Source of the DNA: an uncultured Bacilli bacterium
GTDB taxonomy: Bacteria; Bacillota_I; Bacilli_A; RF39; UBA660
Assembly: GCA_934096815.1 (NCBI GenBank)
Contig: CAKOMY010000001.1
Coordinates: forward strand, 232,799 to 296,798
DNA: 64,000 bases
Direction: 5' to 3'
This document shows positions 43,570-51,487 of this stretch, piece after piece. The notes beneath the pieces were generated by a model. It saw only the letters and a list, made by a program, of their open reading frames with translations. It was not told where the DNA came from and searched no databases. Position 1 is the stretch's first letter. Each line of letters starts with the position of its first letter. The translations under genes were made by a program, and so were the position numbers.

Positions 43570-44253
43570 GTGATTTTAATTGGTATTGTTTCAAGAATGT
43601 ATAAAAATTTAGATTGTCAAGATATATGTCAAGTACATGAACAAATTAGAAGAGCTCTAGCTAGATATGATGATGTTTGTTTAGTAAGTGTTTTACCAAC
43701 GGAAGATTATAATTATAATGAAACTAATCAAGGAATGGATGAGGTTAATGAGGATAAATTATCTTATATTTTAGATAAATGTGATGGGTTTGTTTTGCCG
43801 GGAGGAAGTTATTATTATAATTTTGATGAATATATAATTAAGTATGCATTAGATAACGATAAACCTTTACTTGGGATATGTTTGGGATTTCAAGCAATTT
43901 GTAGTTGTTTAGCTAAAAACAGAGATAAGTTTGCAATGGAGAAGAGAGTAAATTATAGTAATCATTATAAGAATCCGTTTGAATATGCACATAATGTTTA
44001 TATTGATAAAGATAGTTTACTTTATAAGATAATTGGAACTGATGTTATGCTTGTGAACAGTGTTCATCATGATATTGTTGATTTTGAACTTAATGATATG
44101 GTAAAAATAAATGCGATTAGTGATGATGATATTGTTGAAGGAGTAGAGGTTAAAGATAAGAGGTTTATTATGGGATTACAATGGCATCCAGAATATATAA
44201 TGGACGATAATTCTTGTAAAATTTTTAATTATTTTATAAAAATGTGTAAATAA
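43570..44253 (+). CDS. Class I glutamine amidotransferase-like hydrolase (peptidase C26)
   Basis: This 227-residue enzyme of the gamma-glutamyl hydrolase / PuuD group has an LPGGSYYYNFDEY loop, nucleophile C104 in GICLGFQA, and the H-x-E pair in GLQWHPEY near residue 205. It probably hydrolyses gamma-glutamyl bonds; the substrate is not readable. It starts at a GTG after a GGGAGG site and lies 24 bases downstream of the AlgJ-like gene. Confidence 0.85.
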   Translation: MILIGIVSRMYKNLDCQDICQVHEQIRRALARYDDVCLVSVLPTEDYNYNETNQGMDEVNEDKLSYILDKCDGFVLPGGSYYYNFDEYIIKYALDNDKPLLGICLGFQAICSCLAKNRDKFAMEKRVNYSNHYKNPFEYAHNVYIDKDSLLYKIIGTDVMLVNSVHHDIVDFELNDMVKINAISDDDIVEGVEVKDKRFIMGLQWHPEYIMDDNSCKIFNYFIKMCK

Positions 44254-44311
44254 AAAAAGTAAATTCCACTCTTTTGGGTAATAAATATATATAGAAGGGA
44301 GGAATTTTTTT

Positions 44312-44392
44312 ATGATTAAATTTTTTTATAATTTAAGTGAATATCTTAGAGTGATTAAAATAAAATTATTAGTGTTTGTTTTATTTGATTAA
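44312..44392 (+). CDS. Possible 26-residue hydrophobic peptide
   Basis: This short open frame encodes MIKFFYNLSEYLRVIKIKLL then VFVLFD. It is preceded by a strong GGGAGGA site at good spacing, more convincing than its size. The amphipathic, hydrophobic composition resembles type I toxin peptides or small membrane proteins. No family match can be claimed and it could be chance. It ends just before a hairpin shared with the convergent minus-strand operon. Confidence 0.35.
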   Translation: MIKFFYNLSEYLRVIKIKLLVFVLFD

Positions 44393-44418
44393 AAAAAGGT
44401 GCTGTAAAGGGGCGCCTT
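44391..44418 (-). terminator. Terminator of the minus-strand MBL operon
   Basis: On the minus strand AAGGCGC/GTGCCTT forms a seven-pair stem followed by TTTTTTT, right after the DUF3006 stop codon. Confidence 0.8.
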
Positions 44419-44614
44419 AATCTATGAAAAGATCATTTATTAAATTATTAATGTTATTTTTTCTTTTTTTTATTTCATCCTTATTTAAAGTGATTGTATA
44501 AATATCATTTTCTTTAGCGTTAGGAATTAATTCTTTGGGTAAGTTAATTATTTTACCATTTTCTAATTCAACTATTAAATAATTTCCTTCTATTCGATCG
44601 ATTGTAAATGTCAT
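44417..44614 (-). CDS. DUF3006 family small protein
   Basis: This protein of about 65 residues begins MTFTIDRIEGNYLIVELENGKIINLPKELIP, the characteristic DUF3006 beta-strand pattern. It has a lysine-rich tail. These proteins are routinely encoded next to ComEC-type metallo-beta-lactamase proteins, as here. ATG 44614 starts right after the upstream stop; an in-frame GTG at 44626 would overlap the upstream gene. Confidence 0.85.
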   Translation of the reverse strand: MTFTIDRIEGNYLIVELENGKIINLPKELIPNAKENDIYTITLNKDEIKKRKNNINNLINDLFID

Positions 44615-44615
44615 A

Positions 44616-45530
44616 TTATTTCTCACTTTCTATTTTAATATTTGTTCCATCTGATGAAGCTCTAATAGTTCCATTTATGCTTGTTAAATATATCTTAGTT
44701 CCAGAATTTTCCCAGTTTGTAATTGTTTCTTCTTTGGGTAAATTGTATTTGTTGTTTAAACCAACGGAAATAATTCCATATTTAGCGTTTACTTTCTTGA
44801 TGAAATTGATGCTTGATGATGTGTTAGAGCCATGGTGACCTATTTTAATTACATCGGCAGTTACATCTTCTTTAATTTCATTTTCACTTAGTTTTTCTGC
44901 ATCTCCCATAAATAAGAATTTAGTAGTTCCATAAGTTATTTTAGTTACTACTGAATAATTATTAAGTTCAGTGTATGTGCTATTGTTTGGTGCTAAAATG
45001 TTTATTTTTAAAGTGTCGGTATCAATTATTGAGGTGCCTGCTTTAGCAGTGTTAATTTTTAAATTTTTTTCTTTGATTGTCATTAGAAGATTTTCATAAG
45101 TTTTGGTTGTTGATACGACTTTAGGCATATAAATTTTTCTGATTTCAAAAGTATTAATAATATCTTTTAATCCACCGATATGATCTGTATGGGGATGGGT
45201 TCCAATAACATAATCTATTTTTTGATAGTTTAAATTTTTTAGATAATTTATTATCTTTTCACTTTGATAAGATTCTGCTGCATCAATTAATATTGTTTCA
45301 TTATTAGGTAGTTCAATAAATATTGAATCACCTTGACCAACATCTAAGTAGTGGACTTTTAATAAATCATTATTCGTATTTATATAGTCATTTTGATTTT
45401 GATTATTATTTTGATTAAATAAATTTTTAATTTTATCTTGATTATTAATGATTAAGAATGCAAGAAGTATGATTAATATTTCAAAAAAGTTTCTTTTGAT
45501 ATTTCTTTTAATTTTTTTATGTTTTGTCAT
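44616..45530 (-). CDS. Membrane-anchored ComEC-like metallo-beta-lactamase-fold hydrolase
   Basis: This 304-residue protein has an N-terminal membrane helix (ILIILLAFLIINN), then a metallo-beta-lactamase domain starting VHYLDVGQGDS. Metal ligands are H112, H114, D116 and H117 in GTHPHTDHIGG, and a later KIGHHGSNTSS supplies another histidine. This is the C-terminal domain type of ComEC occurring alone, as in other Bacillota with a DUF3006 neighbour. A nuclease role is known for the fold in ComEC; here it is inferred. Confidence 0.88.
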   Translation of the reverse strand: MTKHKKIKRNIKRNFFEILIILLAFLIINNQDKIKNLFNQNNNQNQNDYINTNNDLLKVHYLDVGQGDSIFIELPNNETILIDAAESYQSEKIINYLKNLNYQKIDYVIGTHPHTDHIGGLKDIINTFEIRKIYMPKVVSTTKTYENLLMTIKEKNLKINTAKAGTSIIDTDTLKINILAPNNSTYTELNNYSVVTKITYGTTKFLFMGDAEKLSENEIKEDVTADVIKIGHHGSNTSSSINFIKKVNAKYGIISVGLNNKYNLPKEETITNWENSGTKIYLTSINGTIRASSDGTNIKIESEK

Positions 45531-45579
45531 ATCTTATTCACCTATATTAAATATACATTAAATTAGATGGTTTGTTAAG

Positions 45580-47265
45580 TTATTCTTTAACTAAGGGAGT
45601 AAACTTTTCAATTGCATTTCTTAATTTTGGATGTTTAATAACGAAGTGAATTAGAGGATTGAAATTTTTAGATATAATAACGTAATTATCTTCTAAAATA
45701 GTGATTGTTATATTATTGAATGTTTTGTCATCTAAACCTACAATATGATAATTTTTATGTTTTTTAGCAAATTCTTTAGTTTCTAATAAATGTTTTTCAT
45801 AATCTTGGTAGTCATATTTAATTTTTTTATCAATATTAAAATTTTCAAGAGTTAGATATATTTTTTCATTTATAAAATTATCTTCTTTGATAGTGGTAAT
45901 GTAATCTGTTAAGGTATTATCTTTTATGATAGATAAGTATTTATCTAATTCAGTGTTTTTATAATTTATAATATTATTAATTTCGTTATTAGTTAGATTA
46001 TTCTTTTTAAGTATTGACATTAGTAATTCATCTGAAATTGTAAATAGAGGGAGTGATGATAAATATCTTTTACGATTTATTTTAATTTTTTTATCATTTT
46101 CTAAAAATATTTGGTAATCTTTTTCATTATTCATAGTGTATATTTCCATTAGAGGTGATGCTTTTTCAATAAGTTTATTTGCTTTTTCTTTGTAGTAACT
46201 TACTTCATTCTTGTTTGATGTTATGTAATATTTGCCTAGATTATGGTAACCATTAATACATTCACCAGTTAAGGCAATACTTCCAGATACATAGTTTAAA
46301 TGGTTATATATATTGGTTTTTATATCTTTAAAATAGAAAGGTCTTATTTGACCAGTCATGTAAATAGGAATCCAGCTTTCAAGACCTAACATCATTTCAT
46401 TAAATGGTCTATTGATGTTATGAATTATATTTAAGTGAAGATTCTTTTTTAAACACATTGCAATTCCAAACATCCATTTTTTGCCAAAGTTAAGATCTTT
46501 AGCCATATCTTCCATGGGCATATCACTACACATAAAAATTGGTTCTTTACTTGATGAAAAAACAGTTCCTTTAAAGAACGTTAATTCACCTTTTTTCATT
46601 TCTTCAATACCATAATAATTTTTATTTCTTATTTGGTAAAATGGAATAACAGGTACTTTTAATTTGTCAAATTTAATAGCTTTGATATAGTCATTTAAAT
46701 TAAAGTCATCTACTTTTTTTAGAAAGTTATTAATCTCATTATTAATATTTTCAATGTTATTTATTAGATATGATTTTATATTTTCTGGATTTATTTTATC
46801 ATTTTCAATATTTATTAATGAAGATAAATTTTCATTGTTATATTTTTTACAAATATAATTTGAAAGTGAATTTAAAAATGCTTCTTTGTTATGGGGAACT
46901 CTATTTCCTTTTCTTATTTTTGATAGATATGATGCATCAAAGTTTAAGTTTTTAGATAATTCGTTAACATTTATTTTTAGGTAGTCAATCAATTTATTTA
47001 GATTTGGAATTACTTTTTCAAAGTCGATAGTTATGGGTGTTTCTGCTGCTTTAAATGCATTTGTCATTTCTTCTTTTGTGTATTTTTCATTTGACAATTT
47101 TGTCAATCCTTCAATTATTTTATCTAAATTATTTTGACTAGGTATTCTATTTCCAGTTCGATATCTACTTATAATAGTTTCAGATATATTTGATGCTTTT
47201 GATAATTCTTTTGATGTACATTTTAATTCTTTCATATAATTTTTTAATATGTCACTTATTTCCAT
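45580..47265 (-). CDS. Large regulator with two N-terminal XRE helix-turn-helix domains
   Basis: In this 561-residue protein residues ~5-50 form a first HTH (LKCTSKELSKASNISETIISRYRTGNR) and ~80-130 a second (INVNELSKNLNFDASYLSKIRKGNR). The remaining ~420 residues are an uncharacterised part with YQIRNKNYYGIEEMKKGELTFFKGTVF, possibly a sensor domain. There is no membrane segment. Palindromes matching TTGACAA-n-TTGTCAA lie in its promoter (47299-47311) and its 5' coding part (47091-47106), suggesting autoregulation. The divergent zinc-ribbon operon is a candidate target. Confidence 0.75.
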   Translation of the reverse strand: MEISDILKNYMKELKCTSKELSKASNISETIISRYRTGNRIPSQNNLDKIIEGLTKLSNEKYTKEEMTNAFKAAETPITIDFEKVIPNLNKLIDYLKINVNELSKNLNFDASYLSKIRKGNRVPHNKEAFLNSLSNYICKKYNNENLSSLINIENDKINPENIKSYLINNIENINNEINNFLKKVDDFNLNDYIKAIKFDKLKVPVIPFYQIRNKNYYGIEEMKKGELTFFKGTVFSSSKEPIFMCSDMPMEDMAKDLNFGKKWMFGIAMCLKKNLHLNIIHNINRPFNEMMLGLESWIPIYMTGQIRPFYFKDIKTNIYNHLNYVSGSIALTGECINGYHNLGKYYITSNKNEVSYYKEKANKLIEKASPLMEIYTMNNEKDYQIFLENDKKIKINRKRYLSSLPLFTISDELLMSILKKNNLTNNEINNIINYKNTELDKYLSIIKDNTLTDYITTIKEDNFINEKIYLTLENFNIDKKIKYDYQDYEKHLLETKEFAKKHKNYHIVGLDDKTFNNITITILEDNYVIISKNFNPLIHFVIKHPKLRNAIEKFTPLVKE

Positions 47266-47298
47266 AATTATTCACCAATTTCATTATATATTATTTAT

Positions 47299-47311
47299 TG
47301 ACAAATTGTCA
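47299..47311. promoter_or_regulatory. Palindromic operator candidate of the double-HTH regulator
   Basis: TGACAAATTGTCA is a perfect 6-1-6 palindrome in the divergent region. It overlaps the minus-strand -35 position upstream of a TATAAT-like -10. A matching 7-2-7 palindrome (TTGACAATTTTGTCAA, 47091-47106) lies inside the regulator's own 5' coding region. Confidence 0.55.
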
Positions 47312-47392
47312 TTGACTTTTTTGGCAATTTGCTTTCATTTAAGTACTTTATATAATATGATTTATCTATAGTTAGTGAGAGGTGGAGTTAAA

Positions 47393-48100
47393 ATGGCTTT
47401 AATTAATTGTCCAGAGTGTAAAAATAAAATAAGTGATAAAGCGGAGAGTTGTCCTAAGTGTGGATATGAAATTAATAAAAATAGAAATAATAATTTAGGT
47501 ATTAAGAAAAATAATTCTAATTATGTAATGATTGTTATTGTTATTATATTAGTAATTGGTGCTATATATTTATTTGATAATACTAATAAGAATAAAGGTA
47601 ATACACCAAGTACGACAAGTCCTATGACTACAAGTGCGGTTAACTTAAATGGTTATAGTGTTTATTATGATAAATATTTAGGTGTTTCTTATCAGTTACC
47701 TAATAGTTATAAAGTTTATTATGGAAATGATAATTTAGTTTATTTAGGAACTAATGTTGATAATCAAGGGGCATTTATACCTTATATTGTTATTGGTAGG
47801 TATGATAATTATAATGATGGTGCTAAATTTTTAAATGAATTTACAGAATATATTCGTAGGGAATATCCAGATATGATTATCACAATTGATTTGCTTAGTG
47901 GAACTATTAATGGTAAAACAACTTATGGGATTCAGTATAAATATACTGTTAATGGTCGTATTGTTATTGATAATAGATATGCAATTGTTATTAATAATAA
48001 AGTTTATATGATTGGATCTAAGGAAGAAAATGTTAATTCGGCTGAAATAAATAAAGTTGTTGAAAATGTTATTGCAACATTTACAGAGGGAGGTAAGTAG
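47393..48100 (+). CDS. Zinc-ribbon membrane protein with outside domain
   Basis: This 235-residue protein has an N-terminal zinc ribbon (CPECKNKISDKAESCPKCG), a membrane helix (YVMIVIVIILVIGAIYLF), a threonine/serine linker and an outside domain with YDKYLGVSYQLPNSYKVYYG. I do not recognise the outer domain. ATG 47393 is preceded by GAGGTGG; the upstream in-frame ATG overlaps that site. It lies 2 bases upstream of the second zinc-ribbon protein, so the two likely act together. Confidence 0.75.
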   Translation: MALINCPECKNKISDKAESCPKCGYEINKNRNNNLGIKKNNSNYVMIVIVIILVIGAIYLFDNTNKNKGNTPSTTSPMTTSAVNLNGYSVYYDKYLGVSYQLPNSYKVYYGNDNLVYLGTNVDNQGAFIPYIVIGRYDNYNDGAKFLNEFTEYIRREYPDMIITIDLLSGTINGKTTYGIQYKYTVNGRIVIDNRYAIVINNKVYMIGSKEENVNSAEINKVVENVIATFTEGGK

Positions 48101-48102
48101 TT

Positions 48103-49272
48103 ATGGCTTTAATAAAATGTAGTGAATGTGGAAAAGAAATATCATCTAATGCGAAGAAATGTCCTCATTGTGGAATAAATGTTAATTTAGTAAAATGTCC
48201 AGAGTGTGGTGCTAAATTAAATGGTGATGAAAGTACTTGTCCGGAATGTGGTTTTCCTGTTAATAAGAAAAATGCAACTGGAGTTATATTTGAAAATTTA
48301 GATAAAATAACTGGTGCTAAATCTAAGAGTTATGTTACTTTTAAAGATTTATTTAAAAATACTTTTAAGAAACATAGTGAAGAGGAATTAGATGAATTAT
48401 TTACATGTGGATCAGATAAAACAACGCCTGATATTAAAGATATTGATGTAAAAAATGCGAGTGCATGGGTTTATTTTAAAATATTTGTGTTCTTTATTCT
48501 TGCTTATATACCAACAAGAATTGGTTATTTAGTTTATGGTAATTTAAATTGTTTACCAGGAATGGTTGTACTTGGAGCATTTGCTGTTCCAGTAACAATT
48601 TTAATTTTCTTTTTTGAAATTAATTTATTTAGAAATATTCCTTTTTATAAAGTTATTAAATACTTTATTTTAGGTGGAGCATTAAGTTTAATAATTGCAT
48701 TGTTGTTCTTTTCTTTAGATATTAATACAGATATTTCAACATATACTGGTGCGCTTATGGTTGGCTTAATTGAAGAGATACCTAAAGCAACAGTTGTAGC
48801 TCTTTTCTTAGCAAAAAGAAAAAAGAGTAGTTATATTCTTGATGGATTGTTAGTTGGTGCAGCAGTAGGTGCTGGATTTGCGGCATTTGAAACAGCAGGT
48901 TATATTTTAAGACATGGTTTAGTTAATGGTGTTGATAATATTTATGGTGCATCTGCAATGCTTAATATTATAAAATTAAGAGGTTTTTTAGCACCAGGAG
49001 GACATGTTGCTTGGGCGGCTATTGAAGGGGCTGCACTGATGTATGTTAAAGGTTTTGAATCGCTTAATAAAAAACATTATAATGATAAAAGATTTTTACT
49101 TATGTGTTTAATTCCAATATTGCTTCATGGAATTTGGGATATGCCTATTCCATCTCCTTACTATATTGTTCAAATTATTTTAACTGTTTTAGCTTGGATT
49201 GTAATAATTTACTTTATAAACTTAGGTTTAAAGCAGATTGAAGAAGCAAAAGAAGCAGGAATTAAAAGATAG
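48103..49272 (+). CDS. PrsW-like glutamic intramembrane protease with zinc ribbons
   Basis: This 389-residue protein has two N-terminal zinc ribbons (CSECGKEISSNAKKCPHCG and CPECGAKLNGDESTCPECG), a linker, and about eight membrane helices with PrsW motifs: GLIEEIPKATVVA (EExxK), AGFAAFETAGYIL (FxxxE), HVAWAAIEGAAL and LLHGIWDM. PrsW proteases cut membrane-anchored anti-sigma factors or similar proteins. The partner substrate may be the preceding zinc-ribbon protein, an inference from coupling. Confidence 0.88.
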   Translation: MALIKCSECGKEISSNAKKCPHCGINVNLVKCPECGAKLNGDESTCPECGFPVNKKNATGVIFENLDKITGAKSKSYVTFKDLFKNTFKKHSEEELDELFTCGSDKTTPDIKDIDVKNASAWVYFKIFVFFILAYIPTRIGYLVYGNLNCLPGMVVLGAFAVPVTILIFFFEINLFRNIPFYKVIKYFILGGALSLIIALLFFSLDINTDISTYTGALMVGLIEEIPKATVVALFLAKRKKSSYILDGLLVGAAVGAGFAAFETAGYILRHGLVNGVDNIYGASAMLNIIKLRGFLAPGGHVAWAAIEGAALMYVKGFESLNKKHYNDKRFLLMCLIPILLHGIWDMPIPSPYYIVQIILTVLAWIVIIYFINLGLKQIEEAKEAGIKR

Positions 49273-49279
49273 ATAAATG

Positions 49280-49306
49280 GACCATTAAATATTTAATGGT
49301 CTTTTC
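49280..49306 (+). terminator. Terminator after the PrsW-like gene
   Basis: A perfect GACCATTA/TAATGGTC stem is followed by TTTTCTTTT. Confidence 0.85.
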
Positions 49307-49423
49307 TTTTGGTATTTATCTTGCTTAAATCTTACTTAAAATAATTTTGACTTTGTAAATTGGTTAAAGTAGAATCTATTAAAATTAGCTAAAATATATT
49401 ATAATTTTGGTAGGTGGTTTTAT

Positions 49424-50284
49424 ATGATTTACTTAAAGAGTTTTAAATTATTAGATGGTGATACTGAATCAATTATTCCTGTTTCTTTAGAAAGAAGAAA
49501 TATATTTAATAATTATTATCCTCTACATTTATTTTCTTCTAAACAATTTGAAGATATAGAATTTGATAATATAACAATATTTTATGGTGGAAATGGTTCT
49601 GGTAAATCAACATTAATTAATATGATATCACAAAAACTTAATGCAAAAACTCTAAATGGAATAAATAAAGGTTCTTATTTTGATGAGTATGTTAAACTTT
49701 GTAAGTATGAAATGGCTTATGATGAGCCTTTAGAAATAAAACTCGTAACTAGTGATGATGTATTTGATTATTTGTTAGATATTAGATCAATTAACTCAAA
49801 TGTAAATCGTAAAAAAGAAGAATTATCTAAGGAATATTTAGATTATAAATTTAATAGTGATTATTCTATTAACGATTATAAAGAACTTAGAAATGTTTGT
49901 GATGCTAAGAGAAAAACAATGTCGAAATTTGTTAGAGAAAGACTTGCAAATAATAATATTATTGAAAACTCAAATGGAGAGTCAGCTCTTATGTTTTGGG
50001 AAAAAGAAATTGATGAAGATAGTATTTATATTTTAGATGAACCGGAAAATAGTTTATCAGCTGAGAATCAATTAAAGTTAAAGAAATTTATTGAAGATTC
50101 AGTTAGATTTTATAACTGTCAATTTATTATTTCGACACATTCACCATTTTTATTGAATCTATATGATGCAAAGATATATAATTTAGATGATATTCCTGTT
50201 AGAATTAGAAAATGGACTGATTTACCTAATGTATTAGTTTATTATAATTTTTTTAAGGAACATGATGATGAATTTAGAAAATAG
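49424..50284 (+). CDS. ABC/SMC-like ATPase (AAA_15-type), stand-alone
   Basis: This 286-residue soluble ATPase has Walker A GGNGSGKS (55-62), Walker B YILDEPEN with D205/E206 and a switch histidine in IISTHSPFLLN. An SG-like region (NSNGESALMFWE) stands in for the ABC signature. There is no transmembrane domain or permease neighbour, so it is not a transporter. Such OLD/AAA_15-like ATPases occur in defence and stress systems. It opens a four-gene unit with a metallopeptidase and a transglutaminase-like protein (11-base gap), suggesting one pathway. Confidence 0.8.
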   Translation: MIYLKSFKLLDGDTESIIPVSLERRNIFNNYYPLHLFSSKQFEDIEFDNITIFYGGNGSGKSTLINMISQKLNAKTLNGINKGSYFDEYVKLCKYEMAYDEPLEIKLVTSDDVFDYLLDIRSINSNVNRKKEELSKEYLDYKFNSDYSINDYKELRNVCDAKRKTMSKFVRERLANNNIIENSNGESALMFWEKEIDEDSIYILDEPENSLSAENQLKLKKFIEDSVRFYNCQFIISTHSPFLLNLYDAKIYNLDDIPVRIRKWTDLPNVLVYYNFFKEHDDEFRK

Positions 50285-50295
50285 AAAGGGATAGT

Positions 50296-51465
50296 ATGGA
50301 GATAAATGATGTAGATATTAATATTTTACAGACTAGACTAAATGAAAATGCTAATAAATATTTGAATATAATTTTTAGTGAATATGGACAATATTTTAGT
50401 GAAGAGTCTGTTAAAATTTTTGAACAATTAAAAGGTTCAAATATTGTAAAAGTTGATAAAAATTTTAATAAATATTTTCAACATCAAAGAAATGAAATTC
50501 TTAGTGATAGTTCTTTAAGTAATGATGAAAAAGCGGAAAAATTACATGAAATATCTACTTGTTTAGCACATGGTGCTAGAGTTTATAATGATAATATGAT
50601 TCATGTTTATCCTATATATTTATTAGAAAGTAGTAAGGGTAAATCTAGTGAAGATATTTTTAATAGTTGTGATTCGATATTAGTTCATGAAATTTTACAT
50701 TATTTTATTAGACCTAATTATGAAAAAACTGATAAAAGAGGTAGTTTTTTGACTGAAGGTTTAGTTGATATGTGTACAAGAGATATCGGGCAAAAATACG
50801 GAATTCACGTTAATGATTATTCTTCAAATTATACTGATAATGTTATATTTGTAAGAGATGCTCTTGAAAATGTCGTTATACCTGATGAAAGAGCAAAAAT
50901 AGTTTTTAATGATGATATGAATACTTTTTTTAAAAAGACAACAACTGATAGTTTTGATAGTGAAAAAGAAGCGACTAAAATTGTTGATTTTCAACAAGAA
51001 AAGGATCCAACTAAAAAACAAGAACTAATGCCACAATATAGGAAAAGAATGCTTTTACTCACTTCATTGTTTTCTGATTATCCGGCAAGTCCAGACAGTA
51101 TTTTAAATGCTTTAATGAATAAATCAGCAAACTGTAAATCTAGTGAAGAAGCTTTTTTACAAGCAAATCAATTCTCCTTGAATGTTAGAATGGATTTAGA
51201 TGGTTTTACACATGAACAAAAGAATGAAGTAATTAATAGAGGAATTTTATCACCATTAGATAGTGCATATAGTAATTATAAAAAGGAAATTAATAATTTA
51301 AATTCGCGAGATGGTTTAACTAATCAAAATGTTAAGGTAAAAAAATTAGAAATGAAACCAGAAGCAAATCATTCTTCAGGATTTGTTAATAATTTTATTC
51401 TGATAATTTTTGTTATATTAATGATAGTAATTGTATTTAGTTTTGTATATTATTTTGTAATGTGA
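50296..51465 (+). CDS. Tail-anchored HExxH metallopeptidase candidate
   Basis: This 389-residue protein has the zinc-peptidase motif HEILH (131-135) followed 19 residues later by E154 in LTEGLVDM, the spacing and context of gluzincin-type active sites. The last 25 residues are a hydrophobic helix (FILIIFVILMIVIVFSFVYYF), so it is tail-anchored with the catalytic domain probably cytosolic. No named family is recognised. It lies 11 bases after the ATPase gene and 22 before the transglutaminase-like gene. Confidence 0.7.
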   Translation: MEINDVDINILQTRLNENANKYLNIIFSEYGQYFSEESVKIFEQLKGSNIVKVDKNFNKYFQHQRNEILSDSSLSNDEKAEKLHEISTCLAHGARVYNDNMIHVYPIYLLESSKGKSSEDIFNSCDSILVHEILHYFIRPNYEKTDKRGSFLTEGLVDMCTRDIGQKYGIHVNDYSSNYTDNVIFVRDALENVVIPDERAKIVFNDDMNTFFKKTTTDSFDSEKEATKIVDFQQEKDPTKKQELMPQYRKRMLLLTSLFSDYPASPDSILNALMNKSANCKSSEEAFLQANQFSLNVRMDLDGFTHEQKNEVINRGILSPLDSAYSNYKKEINNLNSRDGLTNQNVKVKKLEMKPEANHSSGFVNNFILIIFVILMIVIVFSFVYYFVM

Positions 51466-51487
51466 TAAATTGATGGTGAGGTAATTT

